DNA of 64,000 nt from the NCBI RefSeq assembly GCF_003386795.1, contig NZ_QTUC01000001.1:3224001-3288000 (forward strand), read 5' to 3'. The notes under the pieces were generated by a model. It was not told the origin of the DNA. It searched no databases and worked only from the letters and a program-made list of their open reading frames with translations. The stretch comes from Thermasporomyces composti (lineage in GTDB: Bacteria; Actinomycetota; Actinomycetes; Propionibacteriales; Actinopolymorphaceae). Each line of letters begins with the position of its first letter. Positions within the stretch are counted from its first letter, which is position 1. Below, piece by piece: positions 8,919 to 17,092 of the stretch. The position numbers and the translations under genes were made by a program.

Positions 8919-9326
8919 TCACCCCGAGGCGAGCTCGCAGGCCGGCAGGTCGGGCGTCTGGATGATCTGTCTGCCTCCCACGGTGACAATGAGCGAGCCA
9001 GTGCAGGAGGTCGTGCTCACCGACCCGTCGAACGTGGCCTCGATGTCCTGACCGGTGCTCGTCCGGCCCGTGCAGCGGACCGTCCCGTCCAGCGCCGCGT
9101 CCCCCTCGACCACGGACATGTCCGCGCTGCAGCGGGGTTTGCCGTCGAGCCGGATGCCGTGGTCGGCGAGGAGCCGTCCGACGGTCCCACCGATCGCGCG
9201 GGCCGCCGCCTCGGCGCTGACCTGGCCGACCGCCTCCTCGACCGTTCCACACCCACTGCTGAGCAGGGCGAACGCCGCCCCGACGAGCGTGAGGCGTCGC
9301 ATGGTGGAAAAGGACATGTCGGGCAT
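8919..9326 (-). CDS. Small DUF4333-like lipoprotein
   Basis: 135 residues with a signal peptide ending in LLSSGC, a good lipobox, followed by a short alpha-rich segment and a compact beta domain with Cys pairs (KPRCSADMSVVEGDAALDGTVRC...DGSVSTTSCTGSLIVTVGG). The order Cys, small beta domain and VTV ending resembles DUF4333, common in actinobacterial lipoproteins; the match is by eye. The start may be at the first ATG or at the internal ATG three codons later. The gene is divergent from guaA. Function unknown. Confidence 0.65.
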   Translation of the reverse strand: MPDMSFSTMRRLTLVGAAFALLSSGCGTVEEAVGQVSAEAAARAIGGTVGRLLADHGIRLDGKPRCSADMSVVEGDAALDGTVRCTGRTSTGQDIEATFDGSVSTTSCTGSLIVTVGGRQIIQTPDLPACELASG

Positions 9327-9567
9327 CGTAGAGCAGGGTGATCAACTTCTCGCACGGCGGCTTCCGAGGCGGGAGCGCCGTCCGGCACGGCTCGTCGTAG
9401 GCCCAGTGAGAGCCTCGAGGACGCGACGTGACCAGTGCGTTCACGTCGGATGACCCGGCCGAGGTCCGGGCCGGCGGGCACCAGGGAGCCGATAGACTGC
9501 GATACCTGTCCACCCTCCGTCGAACGCGCGCGCACGCGGTTCGACGGCATGCGCCCGAAGGGTCATC

Positions 9568-11136
9568 GTGACCGACCACGATCTGGTTCTCGTCGTCGAC
9601 TACGGCGCTCAGTACGCCCAGCTCATCGCCCGCCGGGTCCGGGAGGCGCGGGTTTACTCCGAGATCGTCCCGCACACCATGCCCGTGGAGCAGATGCTGG
9701 CGAAGCGGCCGAAGGCGATCATCCTGTCCGGTGGTCCGCAGTCGGTCTACGCCCCCGACGCGCCGCGGGTCGACGCGGCGCTGTTCGACGCCGGTGTCCC
9801 GACGTTCGGCATCTGCTACGGCTTCCAGCTCATGGCCCAGGCTCTCGGCGGGCAGGTGACGCGGACCGGCCGGTCAGAGTTCGGTCGCACCGTCGTCGAG
9901 ATCGAGGCGGAAGCCACGAAGCTGTTCGCCGGGTTGCCCGAGCGGCTGACCATCTGGATGTCCCACGGCGATGAGGTCACCAAGGCCCCGGAGGGCTTCC
10001 GGGTGACAGGGCGTTCGCCGGGAGCGCGGGTCGCGGCGTTCGAGCACCCGTCGCGGCCCCTGGCGGGGGTCCAGTGGCATCCCGAGGTCGTCCACTCCCA
10101 GCACGGCCAGGACGTTCTCCGGCGCTTCCTGTACGAGGTCGCCGGCTGTCGGCCCACGTGGACGATGGTCAACATCGTCGACGAGACGGTCGAGGCCATT
10201 CGCGCCCAGATCGGTGGGAAGCGGGCGATCTGCGGGCTGTCCGGCGGGGTGGACTCCGCGGTTGCCGCCGCACTGGTCCAGCGGGCCATCGGCGACCGCC
10301 TCACCTGCGTCTTCGTCGACCACGGCCTGCTCCGCGAGGGTGAGGCCGAGCAGGTCGAGCGCGACTACGTGGAGGCCACGGGAGTCAGCCTCAAGGTCGT
10401 GGACGCGGCCGATCGCTTCCTCGACGCCCTGGCCGGTGTCGAGGACCCCGAAGCCAAGCGCAAGATCATCGGGCGGGAGTTCATCCGCGTCTTCGAGGAG
10501 GCCGCTCGGGACATCGTGGCCGACGCGGGCGCGCACGGTGAGAGCGTCGACTTCCTCGTCCAGGGCACGCTCTATCCCGACGTCGTGGAGTCCGGCGGTG
10601 GTGAGGGCGCCGCGACCATCAAGTCCCACCACAATGTCGGCGGCCTTCCCGACGACCTCCAGTTCCGTCTCGTGGAGCCGCTGCGCGCTCTGTTCAAGGA
10701 CGAGGTGCGCAAGGTGGGGGAGGAGCTGGGGCTTCCGCCGCGCATTGTCTGGCGGCACCCGTTCCCGGGTCCGGGACTGGCGATTCGGGTCGTGGGGGAG
10801 GTGACCCGCGAGCGGCTGGCGGTGCTGCGCAAGGCGGACGCGATCGCCCGCGAGGAGCTCACCGCGGCCGGTCTGGACCGCGAGGTCTGGCAGTTCCCCG
10901 TCGTCCTGCTCGCCAACGTGCGGAGCGTGGGCGTCCAAGGCGACCGGCGCACCTATGGACATCCCATCGTGCTGCGTCCGGTGACCGGCGAGGACGCGAT
11001 GACCGCGGACTGGGCGCGCCTTCCGGCCGAGCTCCTGGAACGGATCTCGACGCGCATCACCAACGAGGTACCCGAGGTCAACCGCGTCGTCCTCGACATC
11101 ACCAGCAAGCCGCCCGGCACCATCGAGTGGGAGTGA
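9568..11136 (+). CDS. guaA: GMP synthase (glutamine-hydrolysing)
   Basis: Converts XMP to GMP using glutamine nitrogen and ATP, the last step of guanine nucleotide synthesis. Residues 5-190 form the class I glutaminase with Cys83 in FGICYGFQ, His171 and Glu173 in WHPEVVHS. Residues 210-400 form the ATP-pyrophosphatase domain with SGGVDS (225-230). The C-terminal dimerisation domain ends in the conserved KPPGTIEWE. The 522-residue length is normal. It starts at GTG, which fits the first conserved residues ([14 protein letters not shown]). A zinc dehydrogenase follows after 3 bp. Together with guaB3 this makes a split gua cluster. Confidence 0.97.
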   Translation: MTDHDLVLVVDYGAQYAQLIARRVREARVYSEIVPHTMPVEQMLAKRPKAIILSGGPQSVYAPDAPRVDAALFDAGVPTFGICYGFQLMAQALGGQVTRTGRSEFGRTVVEIEAEATKLFAGLPERLTIWMSHGDEVTKAPEGFRVTGRSPGARVAAFEHPSRPLAGVQWHPEVVHSQHGQDVLRRFLYEVAGCRPTWTMVNIVDETVEAIRAQIGGKRAICGLSGGVDSAVAAALVQRAIGDRLTCVFVDHGLLREGEAEQVERDYVEATGVSLKVVDAADRFLDALAGVEDPEAKRKIIGREFIRVFEEAARDIVADAGAHGESVDFLVQGTLYPDVVESGGGEGAATIKSHHNVGGLPDDLQFRLVEPLRALFKDEVRKVGEELGLPPRIVWRHPFPGPGLAIRVVGEVTRERLAVLRKADAIAREELTAAGLDREVWQFPVVLLANVRSVGVQGDRRTYGHPIVLRPVTGEDAMTADWARLPAELLERISTRITNEVPEVNRVVLDITSKPPGTIEWE

Positions 11137-11139
11137 GGT

Positions 11140-12198
11140 GTGCGGGCCCTCGTCTACGACGTCTTCGGCGAGCGACCGGTCCCGCGTGAGGTCCCCGACC
11201 CGACACCGCCACCCCACGGTGTCGTGCTCCGCGTGACGGCGACGGGCGTGTGTCGCAGTGACTGGCACGCCTGGCGCGGTCACGACCCGGAGGTGCGGGT
11301 TCCACACGTCGGCGGACACGAGCTCGCCGGTGTGGTGGCCGAGGTCGGTGCGCACGTGCGTCGCGTGCGGGTCGGTGAGCGCGTCACGGTGCCGTTCGTG
11401 TGCGCCTGCGGCGGCTGCCCGGCGTGCGTCGTGGGAGACCAGCAGGTCTGCGCACGCCAAACCCAGCCGGGGTTCACCCACTGGGGTTCCTTCGCCGAGT
11501 ACGTCGTCATCCACCATGCCGACGTCAACGTCGTCCCCATCCCCGATGACCTCGACGACGCGGCGGCAGCGATCCTGGGCTGCCGGTTCGGCACGGCGTA
11601 TCGGGCGGTCCTGCGACAGGGCCAAGTCGCGGTCGGTGACTGGGTGGCGGTCCACGGCTGCGGCGGGGTGGGTCTCGCCGCGGTCATGATCGCTGCGGCG
11701 GCGGGCGCGCGCGTCGTCGCGGTCGACGTCTCCGCGCCCGCGTTGCGGCTGGCGCGCGAGCTCGGCGCGGAGGAGGTGGTGGACGCCTCGCTCGCCGGAA
11801 CGATCCCGGCGGAGGACCCCGATGCGGTCGCCCAGATCGTCCGCGACCTCACCGGCGGCGGGGCACGCGTCTCGCTGGACTGCCTCGGCTCGCCGCGTAC
11901 CTGCGCGGCGTCCGTGCTGAGCGTGCGGCGCCGTGGCCGGCACGTCCAGGTGGGTCTGCTGTCGCGGGCCGAGGTGCCGATGGACCGCGTGGTCGCCTAC
12001 GAGGTCGAGCTCGTGGGCAGTCACGGGCTCCAAGCCCACGAGTACCCCGGCATGCTCGCGATGGTGGAGTCCGGTCGGCTTCGTCCGGACCGACTGGTCC
12101 AGCGACGGATCCAGCTGGACGACATTCCTGACGTCCTGGCGGCGATGGACACCGGCGCCTCGCCGTCGCCCGGCATGACGGTCGCCGTCCTGTCGTGA
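11140..12198 (+). CDS. Zinc-dependent alcohol dehydrogenase family protein
   Basis: 352 residues of the medium-chain dehydrogenase family. Catalytic zinc ligands are visible as Cys38 (GVCRSDWH), His60-Glu61 (GGHE) and a later Cys (LGCRFG). The structural zinc site is the CGGCPACVVGDQQVC motif (C-x2-C-x2-C-x7-C). A Rossmann nucleotide fold begins at CGGVGLAAV. It would oxidise an alcohol or reduce an aldehyde with NAD(P); the substrate cannot be read from the sequence. It starts at GTG 3 bp after guaA, so it is almost certainly cotranscribed with it, an association with no obvious metabolic logic. Confidence 0.88.
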   Translation: MRALVYDVFGERPVPREVPDPTPPPHGVVLRVTATGVCRSDWHAWRGHDPEVRVPHVGGHELAGVVAEVGAHVRRVRVGERVTVPFVCACGGCPACVVGDQQVCARQTQPGFTHWGSFAEYVVIHHADVNVVPIPDDLDDAAAAILGCRFGTAYRAVLRQGQVAVGDWVAVHGCGGVGLAAVMIAAAAGARVVAVDVSAPALRLARELGAEEVVDASLAGTIPAEDPDAVAQIVRDLTGGGARVSLDCLGSPRTCAASVLSVRRRGRHVQVGLLSRAEVPMDRVVAYEVELVGSHGLQAHEYPGMLAMVESGRLRPDRLVQRRIQLDDIPDVLAAMDTGASPSPGMTVAVLS

Positions 12199-12258
12199 CC
12201 TGCAGCTGATCGCACGCGGTCATGGCCCAGCACGCTCCCGGTGGGCGAGACTGGGCGC

Positions 12259-13248
12259 ATGGCAGATCCCACTCCGTCCACGGCCACGTCGTCGTCGCAC
12301 GCGCAGTTCGCCCGCGAGGCGGGTCCACGCGGTGAGTTCGTCCGGCAGCCCAACCGCTTCACCGACCGGATCACCGCCGATGGTTCGTCCGGCTGGCCAG
12401 CCGAGCCCGGCCGCTACCGGCTGGTCTGGTCCCGCGCCTGCCCGTGGGCGCACCGCGCGGTCATCGTGCGTCGCCTGTTGGGCCTGGAGGACGCGATCAG
12501 CCTCGCCACCGTCGACCCGATCCGCGACGAGCGCGGCTGGCGCTTCACGCTCGACCCGGGCGGCCGTGACCCGGTGCTCGGCATCGAGTACCTCGCCGAG
12601 GCCTACCGCGCGACCGACCCCGACTTCGAGGGGCGGGTCACCGTCCCGTGCCTCATCGACATCCCCACCGGTCGTGTGGTGACCAACGACTTCCCGCAGA
12701 TCACCTTGGACCTGTCGACGCAGTGGCGAGCCTTCCACAAGCCAGGTGCCCCCGACCTGTACCCGGAGGACCTGCGGGCCGAGATGGACCAGCTCATGGC
12801 CGTCATCCACGACGACGTCAACAACGGCGTCTACAAGTGCGGCTTCGCCACCACCCAGGAGGCCTACGAGGCGGCCTACGACGCGTTGTTCAGGCGGCTG
12901 GACGAGCTGGAGGAGCGGCTACGCCACCAGCGGTACCTCTTCGGCGATCGGCTCACCGAGGCCGACATCCGACTGTTCACCACACTGGTGCGCTTCGACG
13001 CCGTCTACCACAACCACTTCAAGTGCAACCGGAACAAGCTCACCGAGATGCCGGTGCTCTGGGCGTACGCTCGTGACCTCTTCCAGACGCCGGGCTTCGG
13101 TGACACGGTCGACTTCGACCACATCAAGCGGCACTACTACGCCACGCACGATCGGATCAACCCGAGCCGCATCGTGCCCAAGGGGCCCGACCTGTCCGGC
13201 TGGAACACGCCGCACGGACGGGAGCGTCTGACCACCCGTCCCCTGTGA
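12259..13248 (+). CDS. Glutathionyl-hydroquinone reductase family protein (Xi-class GST)
   Basis: 329 residues. The thioredoxin-fold N-terminal domain carries the family's catalytic Cys61 in RACPWAHR. The C-terminal all-alpha GST domain contains the conserved YKCGFATTQEAYE and ADIRLFTTLVRFD...FKCNRNKL stretches. The family reductively removes glutathione from glutathionyl-hydroquinones. Most actinomycetes make mycothiol rather than glutathione, so the physiological thiol here is probably different (inference). The ATG is preferred over an upstream in-frame GTG at 12241; neither has a strong ribosome binding site. It converges on the alpha-galactosidase gene with only 11 bp between them. Confidence 0.88.
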   Translation: MADPTPSTATSSSHAQFAREAGPRGEFVRQPNRFTDRITADGSSGWPAEPGRYRLVWSRACPWAHRAVIVRRLLGLEDAISLATVDPIRDERGWRFTLDPGGRDPVLGIEYLAEAYRATDPDFEGRVTVPCLIDIPTGRVVTNDFPQITLDLSTQWRAFHKPGAPDLYPEDLRAEMDQLMAVIHDDVNNGVYKCGFATTQEAYEAAYDALFRRLDELEERLRHQRYLFGDRLTEADIRLFTTLVRFDAVYHNHFKCNRNKLTEMPVLWAYARDLFQTPGFGDTVDFDHIKRHYYATHDRINPSRIVPKGPDLSGWNTPHGRERLTTRPL

Positions 13249-13259
13249 CGGCCGGCGCG

Positions 13260-14387
13260 CTAGCTGGCCGGGCCGACCCGGTAGACGACCGTGCCGTGAG
13301 GCGGCACCGTGGCCGAGATCTTGTCGGCGGTCTCGGTCTCGCTGTGGGTCCAGACGTCACGCACTGGGACCGACTGGCCGGGCTCCAGCCCGATGTCGAG
13401 CAGCGTCGTGGAGATCTCCGCGGCGCTGTCGTTCTCGTTGAACAACGCGACCGCACGACCGCCGTCGGCGAGCGGCTTGGACAGCACGTGCAGGCCCTTG
13501 TAGGACGTGACGATCCGGGCCTGCACCCCGAGCGGGTCCTGGTTGATGGCGATCAGCTCGGTGTTGAGCAGGATCTCCATCGTCGCCGACGTCGCTCGCC
13601 GGAGGTCGGTGCCGATGAGCAGCGGCGCCGCCATGACGGCCCACAGGCTGAAGTGGGTGCGGTACTCCACATCGGTCATGCCGCCGTTGCCGACCTCGAG
13701 CATGTCGGGGTCGTTCCAGTGGCCTGGGCCGGCGTACTCGGCGAGCGTCATGTTCTTCTTCGCGATCGCCAGCATGCTCTCCCAGGTGTCGGCGATGTCG
13801 CCGGTCGTGCGCCAGAGGTGGCCGACACCCTTGGCCCACGTCCACGGCTTGTTCTGACCCCACTCGCAGATGCTGTAGACGATGGGACGTCCGGTGGCGA
13901 GGAGGGCGTCTCGCATGGTCGTGTAGCGCTCGACGGCGTCGCGACCCTGGTTGTGGCAGTTGTCGTACTTGAGGTAGTCGACCTCGTACGACGCGAACAG
14001 CGCGGCGTCCTGGTACTCGTGGTCGAGCGCCCCCGGGAACCCGATGGGACTGCAGGTGTGGGTGCCTGCGCTGGTGTAGATGCCGAGCTTGAGACCCTTG
14101 GCGTGCACGTAGTCGGCCAGGGCCTTGATGCCGTTCGGGAAGCGCGCCGGGTCGGGGACGAGGTTGCCGTCGGCGTCCCGCTCGGGGAGGGCCCAGCAGT
14201 CGTCGAGGTTGACGTAACGGTAGCCGGCCTCGGCGAGTCCGGAGGAGACGAAGAAGTCGGCGGTGGCGAGGACCAGCTCCTCGTTGAACTCCGGTCGGTC
14301 CTGGGTGGCGTTCCAGTTGTTCCACCCCATCGGCGGTGTGGCGGCGAGACTCAGGTCGAGTTCCGGCGTGGTGGAGGTGTCGGACAT
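13260..14387 (-). CDS. Alpha-galactosidase, glycoside hydrolase family 27
   Basis: 375 residues. It hydrolyses terminal alpha-linked galactose with retention. The TIM-barrel signature TPPMGWNNWN opens the protein. Asp142 in LKYDNC is the nucleophile and Asp197 in WRTTGDI the acid/base by family alignment. WNDPDMLEVG and the C-terminal beta domain follow. No signal peptide is present, so it should act on imported oligosaccharides in the cytoplasm. The ATG at 14387 is chosen because GGGAG lies 7 nt upstream; the frame runs 8 codons further. The Leloir genes galT, galE and galK lie about 30 kb away and could process the galactose released. Confidence 0.92.
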   Translation of the reverse strand: MSDTSTTPELDLSLAATPPMGWNNWNATQDRPEFNEELVLATADFFVSSGLAEAGYRYVNLDDCWALPERDADGNLVPDPARFPNGIKALADYVHAKGLKLGIYTSAGTHTCSPIGFPGALDHEYQDAALFASYEVDYLKYDNCHNQGRDAVERYTTMRDALLATGRPIVYSICEWGQNKPWTWAKGVGHLWRTTGDIADTWESMLAIAKKNMTLAEYAGPGHWNDPDMLEVGNGGMTDVEYRTHFSLWAVMAAPLLIGTDLRRATSATMEILLNTELIAINQDPLGVQARIVTSYKGLHVLSKPLADGGRAVALFNENDSAAEISTTLLDIGLEPGQSVPVRDVWTHSETETADKISATVPPHGTVVYRVGPAS

Positions 14388-14516
14388 GACGAAGCTCCCA
14401 GGACCAGACACGGTTGCCTTGGCGGACGACCGTGGTCACGGTAGGAACCGTCGGAAAGGCCGGTCAACCCCGTCGTCCCGTGCTGGTCGGCCCGTCCCAC
14501 AGCAGGCCCTGGAGGA

Positions 14517-14723
14517 TCAGAGCGGTGTCTCCTCCTCGGGGATGATGATCCAGCCGGCGAGGTAGAGCAGGACGCCGGAGCCGCCGAAGAGCACCAGCCC
14601 CACCATCAGGAGGCGGACGAGCACGGGGTCCAGGCCGGCGTACCGGGCGAGGCCGCCGCACACACCGGCGATCATGCGGTCGTTCTTGGTCCGGACGAGC
14701 TTCTTCACCGTGGTGTCGTTCAT
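14517..14723 (-). CDS. Small PspC-domain membrane protein
   Basis: 68 residues consisting of a single PspC domain: a basic start (VKKLVRTKNDRMIAGVCGG), LARYAGLDPVLVRLL, then one or two hydrophobic helices (MVGLVLFGGSGVLLYLAGWIIIP) and an acidic PEEE end. PspC proteins sit in the cytoplasmic membrane and take part in envelope-stress responses in several bacteria. It is one of three PspC-domain proteins encoded within 4 kb, alongside the larger PspC protein and the PspC-histidine kinase. Confidence 0.85.
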   Translation of the reverse strand: MNDTTVKKLVRTKNDRMIAGVCGGLARYAGLDPVLVRLLMVGLVLFGGSGVLLYLAGWIIIPEEETPL

Positions 14724-15053
14724 GTCTCCCAGCGTCGCGTCTGAGAGCCGAGACGACGATCCGGTGCGGACCTGACGCGTCCCGGATCCAACCCTCGGTC
14801 GGGGTCAGGGTCGACCGTGGGGGAAGCCGTGGGAGGCCTTCACGACGGCACAAGGACCGAGCGCCTTCGCGTGGACAGTCCCGGAGGTCGACGGCGAGAG
14901 TGTCGTTCGATGACCATCCCTGTGGTCGGCTGGCGCCGCTCGTCATCGGACGGCGCTCTCCGTGGTCGATTGGCGGGGCGCCTGTCGTTGGTCGAGGTGG
15001 CCGTGCGGCGCTCCTGGCATCGTCTGAGCTGGGGCGTGACGGATGGCCCGGAG
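14724..15053. other. Gene-free spacer in the PspC cluster
   Basis: 330 bp between the small PspC gene and the two-helix membrane protein gene. I see no convincing ORF, terminator-grade hairpin or repeat. The promoter of the small PspC gene is probably in the left part. Confidence 0.5.
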
Positions 15054-15269
15054 CTAGGAGCGCTGGGATCGCCCGGAGCCGCGTCGGACCGAGACGACGA
15101 CGCCGACAATGCCGGCGCCGATCAGGAGCAAGGGCAGCAGCCAGCCGAGGCCGGTGACGCCGATGGCGCCAGCCTCGAACAGCGCCCAGGCGAGTGCGAC
15201 GCCGACGAAGAGAATGCCCGCGACAAGCGAGGACACGTTGACCGGATGCCGGTCGCCCAACCTAATCAC
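15054..15269 (-). CDS. Small two-helix membrane protein
   Basis: 71 residues with two hydrophobic stretches (about 12-33 and 38-60) joined by a short glycine turn, and a basic RRGSGRSQRS tail. The start codon lies inside the end of the upstream PspC gene (8-bp overlap), which points to coupled translation and a shared role. No catalytic motif; family not recognised. It may be an accessory subunit of the PspC membrane assembly. Confidence 0.75.
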   Translation of the reverse strand: MIRLGDRHPVNVSSLVAGILFVGVALAWALFEAGAIGVTGLGWLLPLLLIGAGIVGVVVSVRRGSGRSQRS

Positions 15270-16992
15270 GTCTCAGCTCCACGTTTCCCATGCCGACGTC
15301 GATGGTGAGCTCCAACGTTCCACCGCCGACCCCGTCGTACCCCGTATCGAGCCGCATGACCGAGGCGCCGAAGCCGGAGACCTCGTGGTCGGGACGACCG
15401 CGGCGCAAGCCTTCCGGCGCGAACGGCAGGATCCGACCCACGCCGACGTCGCCCGAGAAGCGGACGTCGAGGTCGGCTGGTACCAACACCACGACCTCAC
15501 CGGCGCCGAGGCTGATCGTGGTGCGCGCCACGGTGTCCTCGTCGAAGGCGACGTCGCGCAGGTCGAGGACGAGGTGGCCGGCGCCGTAGTCGTAGCGCGG
15601 TTGGATCTGCTCCACGGTGGTCGGGCGGAGGACGACGTTCACCGTGCTGGCCGACCAGTGGCTGGCGACGGTCAGCGGAACCAGCGCGAGTGACAGGAGC
15701 ACACCGACCGCCACCAAGGCGAGTGACCGACCGATCCAGGCGCCCACGATGAGTCCGGCGCCGACGACCGCCAGGGCCGCCGCGACGTAGCCGGCGGCCG
15801 GGATGGTGGCGCCTCCCACGAGCTCCAGGAAGCCGAGGAAGCCGATCAACGCCAGCGTGGCCGACATCGTCCCGACGAACAGCCACGGTCGGCGTGGTCG
15901 CCGGACCGGCTGCGTCGAGGGCTCTGGTGCGGGCTCGTCCTCCAGGCCGAGCGGGTCCGGCTGGTCCCAGAAGGATGGCGGTGCCGGCGGGAGGTCGCGC
16001 CACGAGCCGGTCGGGGAGAGCGGGAGCGTGGGGTTGAGATCGATCGCCGCCCGCTCATCGGACCTCGTCCCCGCCGTGTCCTTGGACTCGGCGGCGGTCT
16101 CCAGTCTCGCCGTGACATCGCCCGCCGCGCTGGTCTCCGACCCGGGCCCCGCGGACGTCGCGTGGGTTCGCTCCGCCTCCTCGCGCACCGTGCTCGTCTG
16201 ATCTGGGCTCGCCTGATCTGGGCTCGCCTGATCTGGGCTCGCCTGATCTGGCCCAGCGCTCGATCCCGGCGCGAAGGGCCAGGTGGGCGACCGCAGCGGC
16301 TGGGTGGGCGCGTCGGCGAAGAGTCCCGCGGAAGGCGTTCCACCGGGCTGAGCGTCCGGGCCGGGCTGAGCGTCCGGGCCGGGCTGGGCGTTGCGACGGA
16401 GGAGGTAGAGCAGGCCGAGGATGGTGAGGAACAGGAGGATCGGGACGTTCCACGGCGGTCCCCACCACGGGAGCGTCAGCAGCACCACGCCGAGGACGAT
16501 CAGCCCGGCGATGAAGACGACCCTGTCGGGGCTGCCGTCGCGGCGCCGGCCGAGCTGCCGTTCGAGGATGGACAGCTCTTCTCCTTCCTCGGGGAGCAAC
16601 AGCCACCCTGCCCCGTAGAGCAGCAAACCCGGCCCACCGAAGATCGCGAGGGCGACGACGAGGACCCGGAGCACGACCGGGTCGATGTTCAGCCGCTGCC
16701 CGATTCCGGCGCACACGCCGGCGACGACGCGGCCGTCTCGGGCCCGGCGCAGACTCCGCACTTCCGCCAGCAGCGGCGACCCCGGGATGTGGTGTGCGCC
16801 GGCTGAGCTGTGCGCTCGCGGGTCACCGTCACCCGCGCCACCCGCACTCGCGTCGGCACCCGCACCACCCGGACCCGTGCCACCGGGGTGGGGGGCACCG
16901 TGGTGGGATCCGCTCTGCTCGGGGCCGGCACCGCCGGGACGCCCCTGGTCGGCGTCGTCGGCGGGTGGCATGGTCTCGGGCATACCTTGCAT
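15262..16992 (-). CDS. PspC-domain membrane protein with LiaF-like C-terminal domain
   Basis: 576 residues. The N-terminal ~75 are Gly/His/Pro-rich and probably disordered. A PspC domain follows (LRRARDGRVVAGVCAGIGQRL, then hydrophobic helices, about 78-135), then more helices, a repeat-rich Pro/Asp/Gln linker (about 205-345), four further TM helices (about 375-465), and a C-terminal beta-rich domain with GAGEVVVLVPADLDV and ELTIDVGMGNVEL. That last part resembles the membrane-stress sensor domains of LiaF/toast-rack proteins. It faces the PspC-histidine kinase gene across about 100 bp and is likely its partner. Three Met codons near the front are possible starts. Confidence 0.82.
   Translation of the reverse strand: MQGMPETMPPADDADQGRPGGAGPEQSGSHHGAPHPGGTGPGGAGADASAGGAGDGDPRAHSSAGAHHIPGSPLLAEVRSLRRARDGRVVAGVCAGIGQRLNIDPVVLRVLVVALAIFGGPGLLLYGAGWLLLPEEGEELSILERQLGRRRDGSPDRVVFIAGLIVLGVVLLTLPWWGPPWNVPILLFLTILGLLYLLRRNAQPGPDAQPGPDAQPGGTPSAGLFADAPTQPLRSPTWPFAPGSSAGPDQASPDQASPDQASPDQTSTVREEAERTHATSAGPGSETSAAGDVTARLETAAESKDTAGTRSDERAAIDLNPTLPLSPTGSWRDLPPAPPSFWDQPDPLGLEDEPAPEPSTQPVRRPRRPWLFVGTMSATLALIGFLGFLELVGGATIPAAGYVAAALAVVGAGLIVGAWIGRSLALVAVGVLLSLALVPLTVASHWSASTVNVVLRPTTVEQIQPRYDYGAGHLVLDLRDVAFDEDTVARTTISLGAGEVVVLVPADLDVRFSGDVGVGRILPFAPEGLRRGRPDHEVSGFGASVMRLDTGYDGVGGGTLELTIDVGMGNVELRRD
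16198..16251 (+). repeat. 15-bp in-frame tandem repeat in the PspC gene
   Basis: CTGATCTGGGCTCGC is repeated 3.6 times with no mismatch. On the coding (minus) strand it encodes repeated Gln-Ala-Ser-Pro-Asp units in the disordered linker. The perfect identity suggests recent slippage expansion. Confidence 0.9.
16343..16390 (+). repeat. 18-bp in-frame tandem repeat in the PspC gene
   Basis: CCGGGCTGAGCGTCCGGG occurs twice in full plus a partial third copy. It encodes Ala-Gln-Pro-Gly-Pro-Asp units in the same linker as the 15-bp array. Confidence 0.88.
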
Positions 16993-16993
16993 T

Positions 16994-17010
16994 GTTCGGG
17001 CTGCCCGAAC
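16994..17010. promoter_or_regulatory. 17-bp perfect palindrome upstream of the PspC operon
   Basis: GTTCGGGCTGCCCGAAC has 8-bp arms around one central base. It abuts the first possible start codon of the PspC-LiaF gene, in the region between that gene and the divergent PspC-histidine kinase gene. Position and symmetry suit an operator, for example for the LuxR-type regulator encoded downstream. A short RNA hairpin over the ribosome binding site is the alternative. Confidence 0.5.
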
Positions 17011-17092
17011 GCCGCGTCATCGGGGAAGTCCCTGGAGTTGACCTCCGGATTCCATCCGGGTCCGCCCGGGTAGTCGCCGCCCGTCCCGTCGT

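Noticed and set aside
13249-13259. Terminator between the hydroquinone reductase and alpha-galactosidase genes
   Set aside because: Only CGGCC/GGCCG with a long loop can pair; too weak to call.
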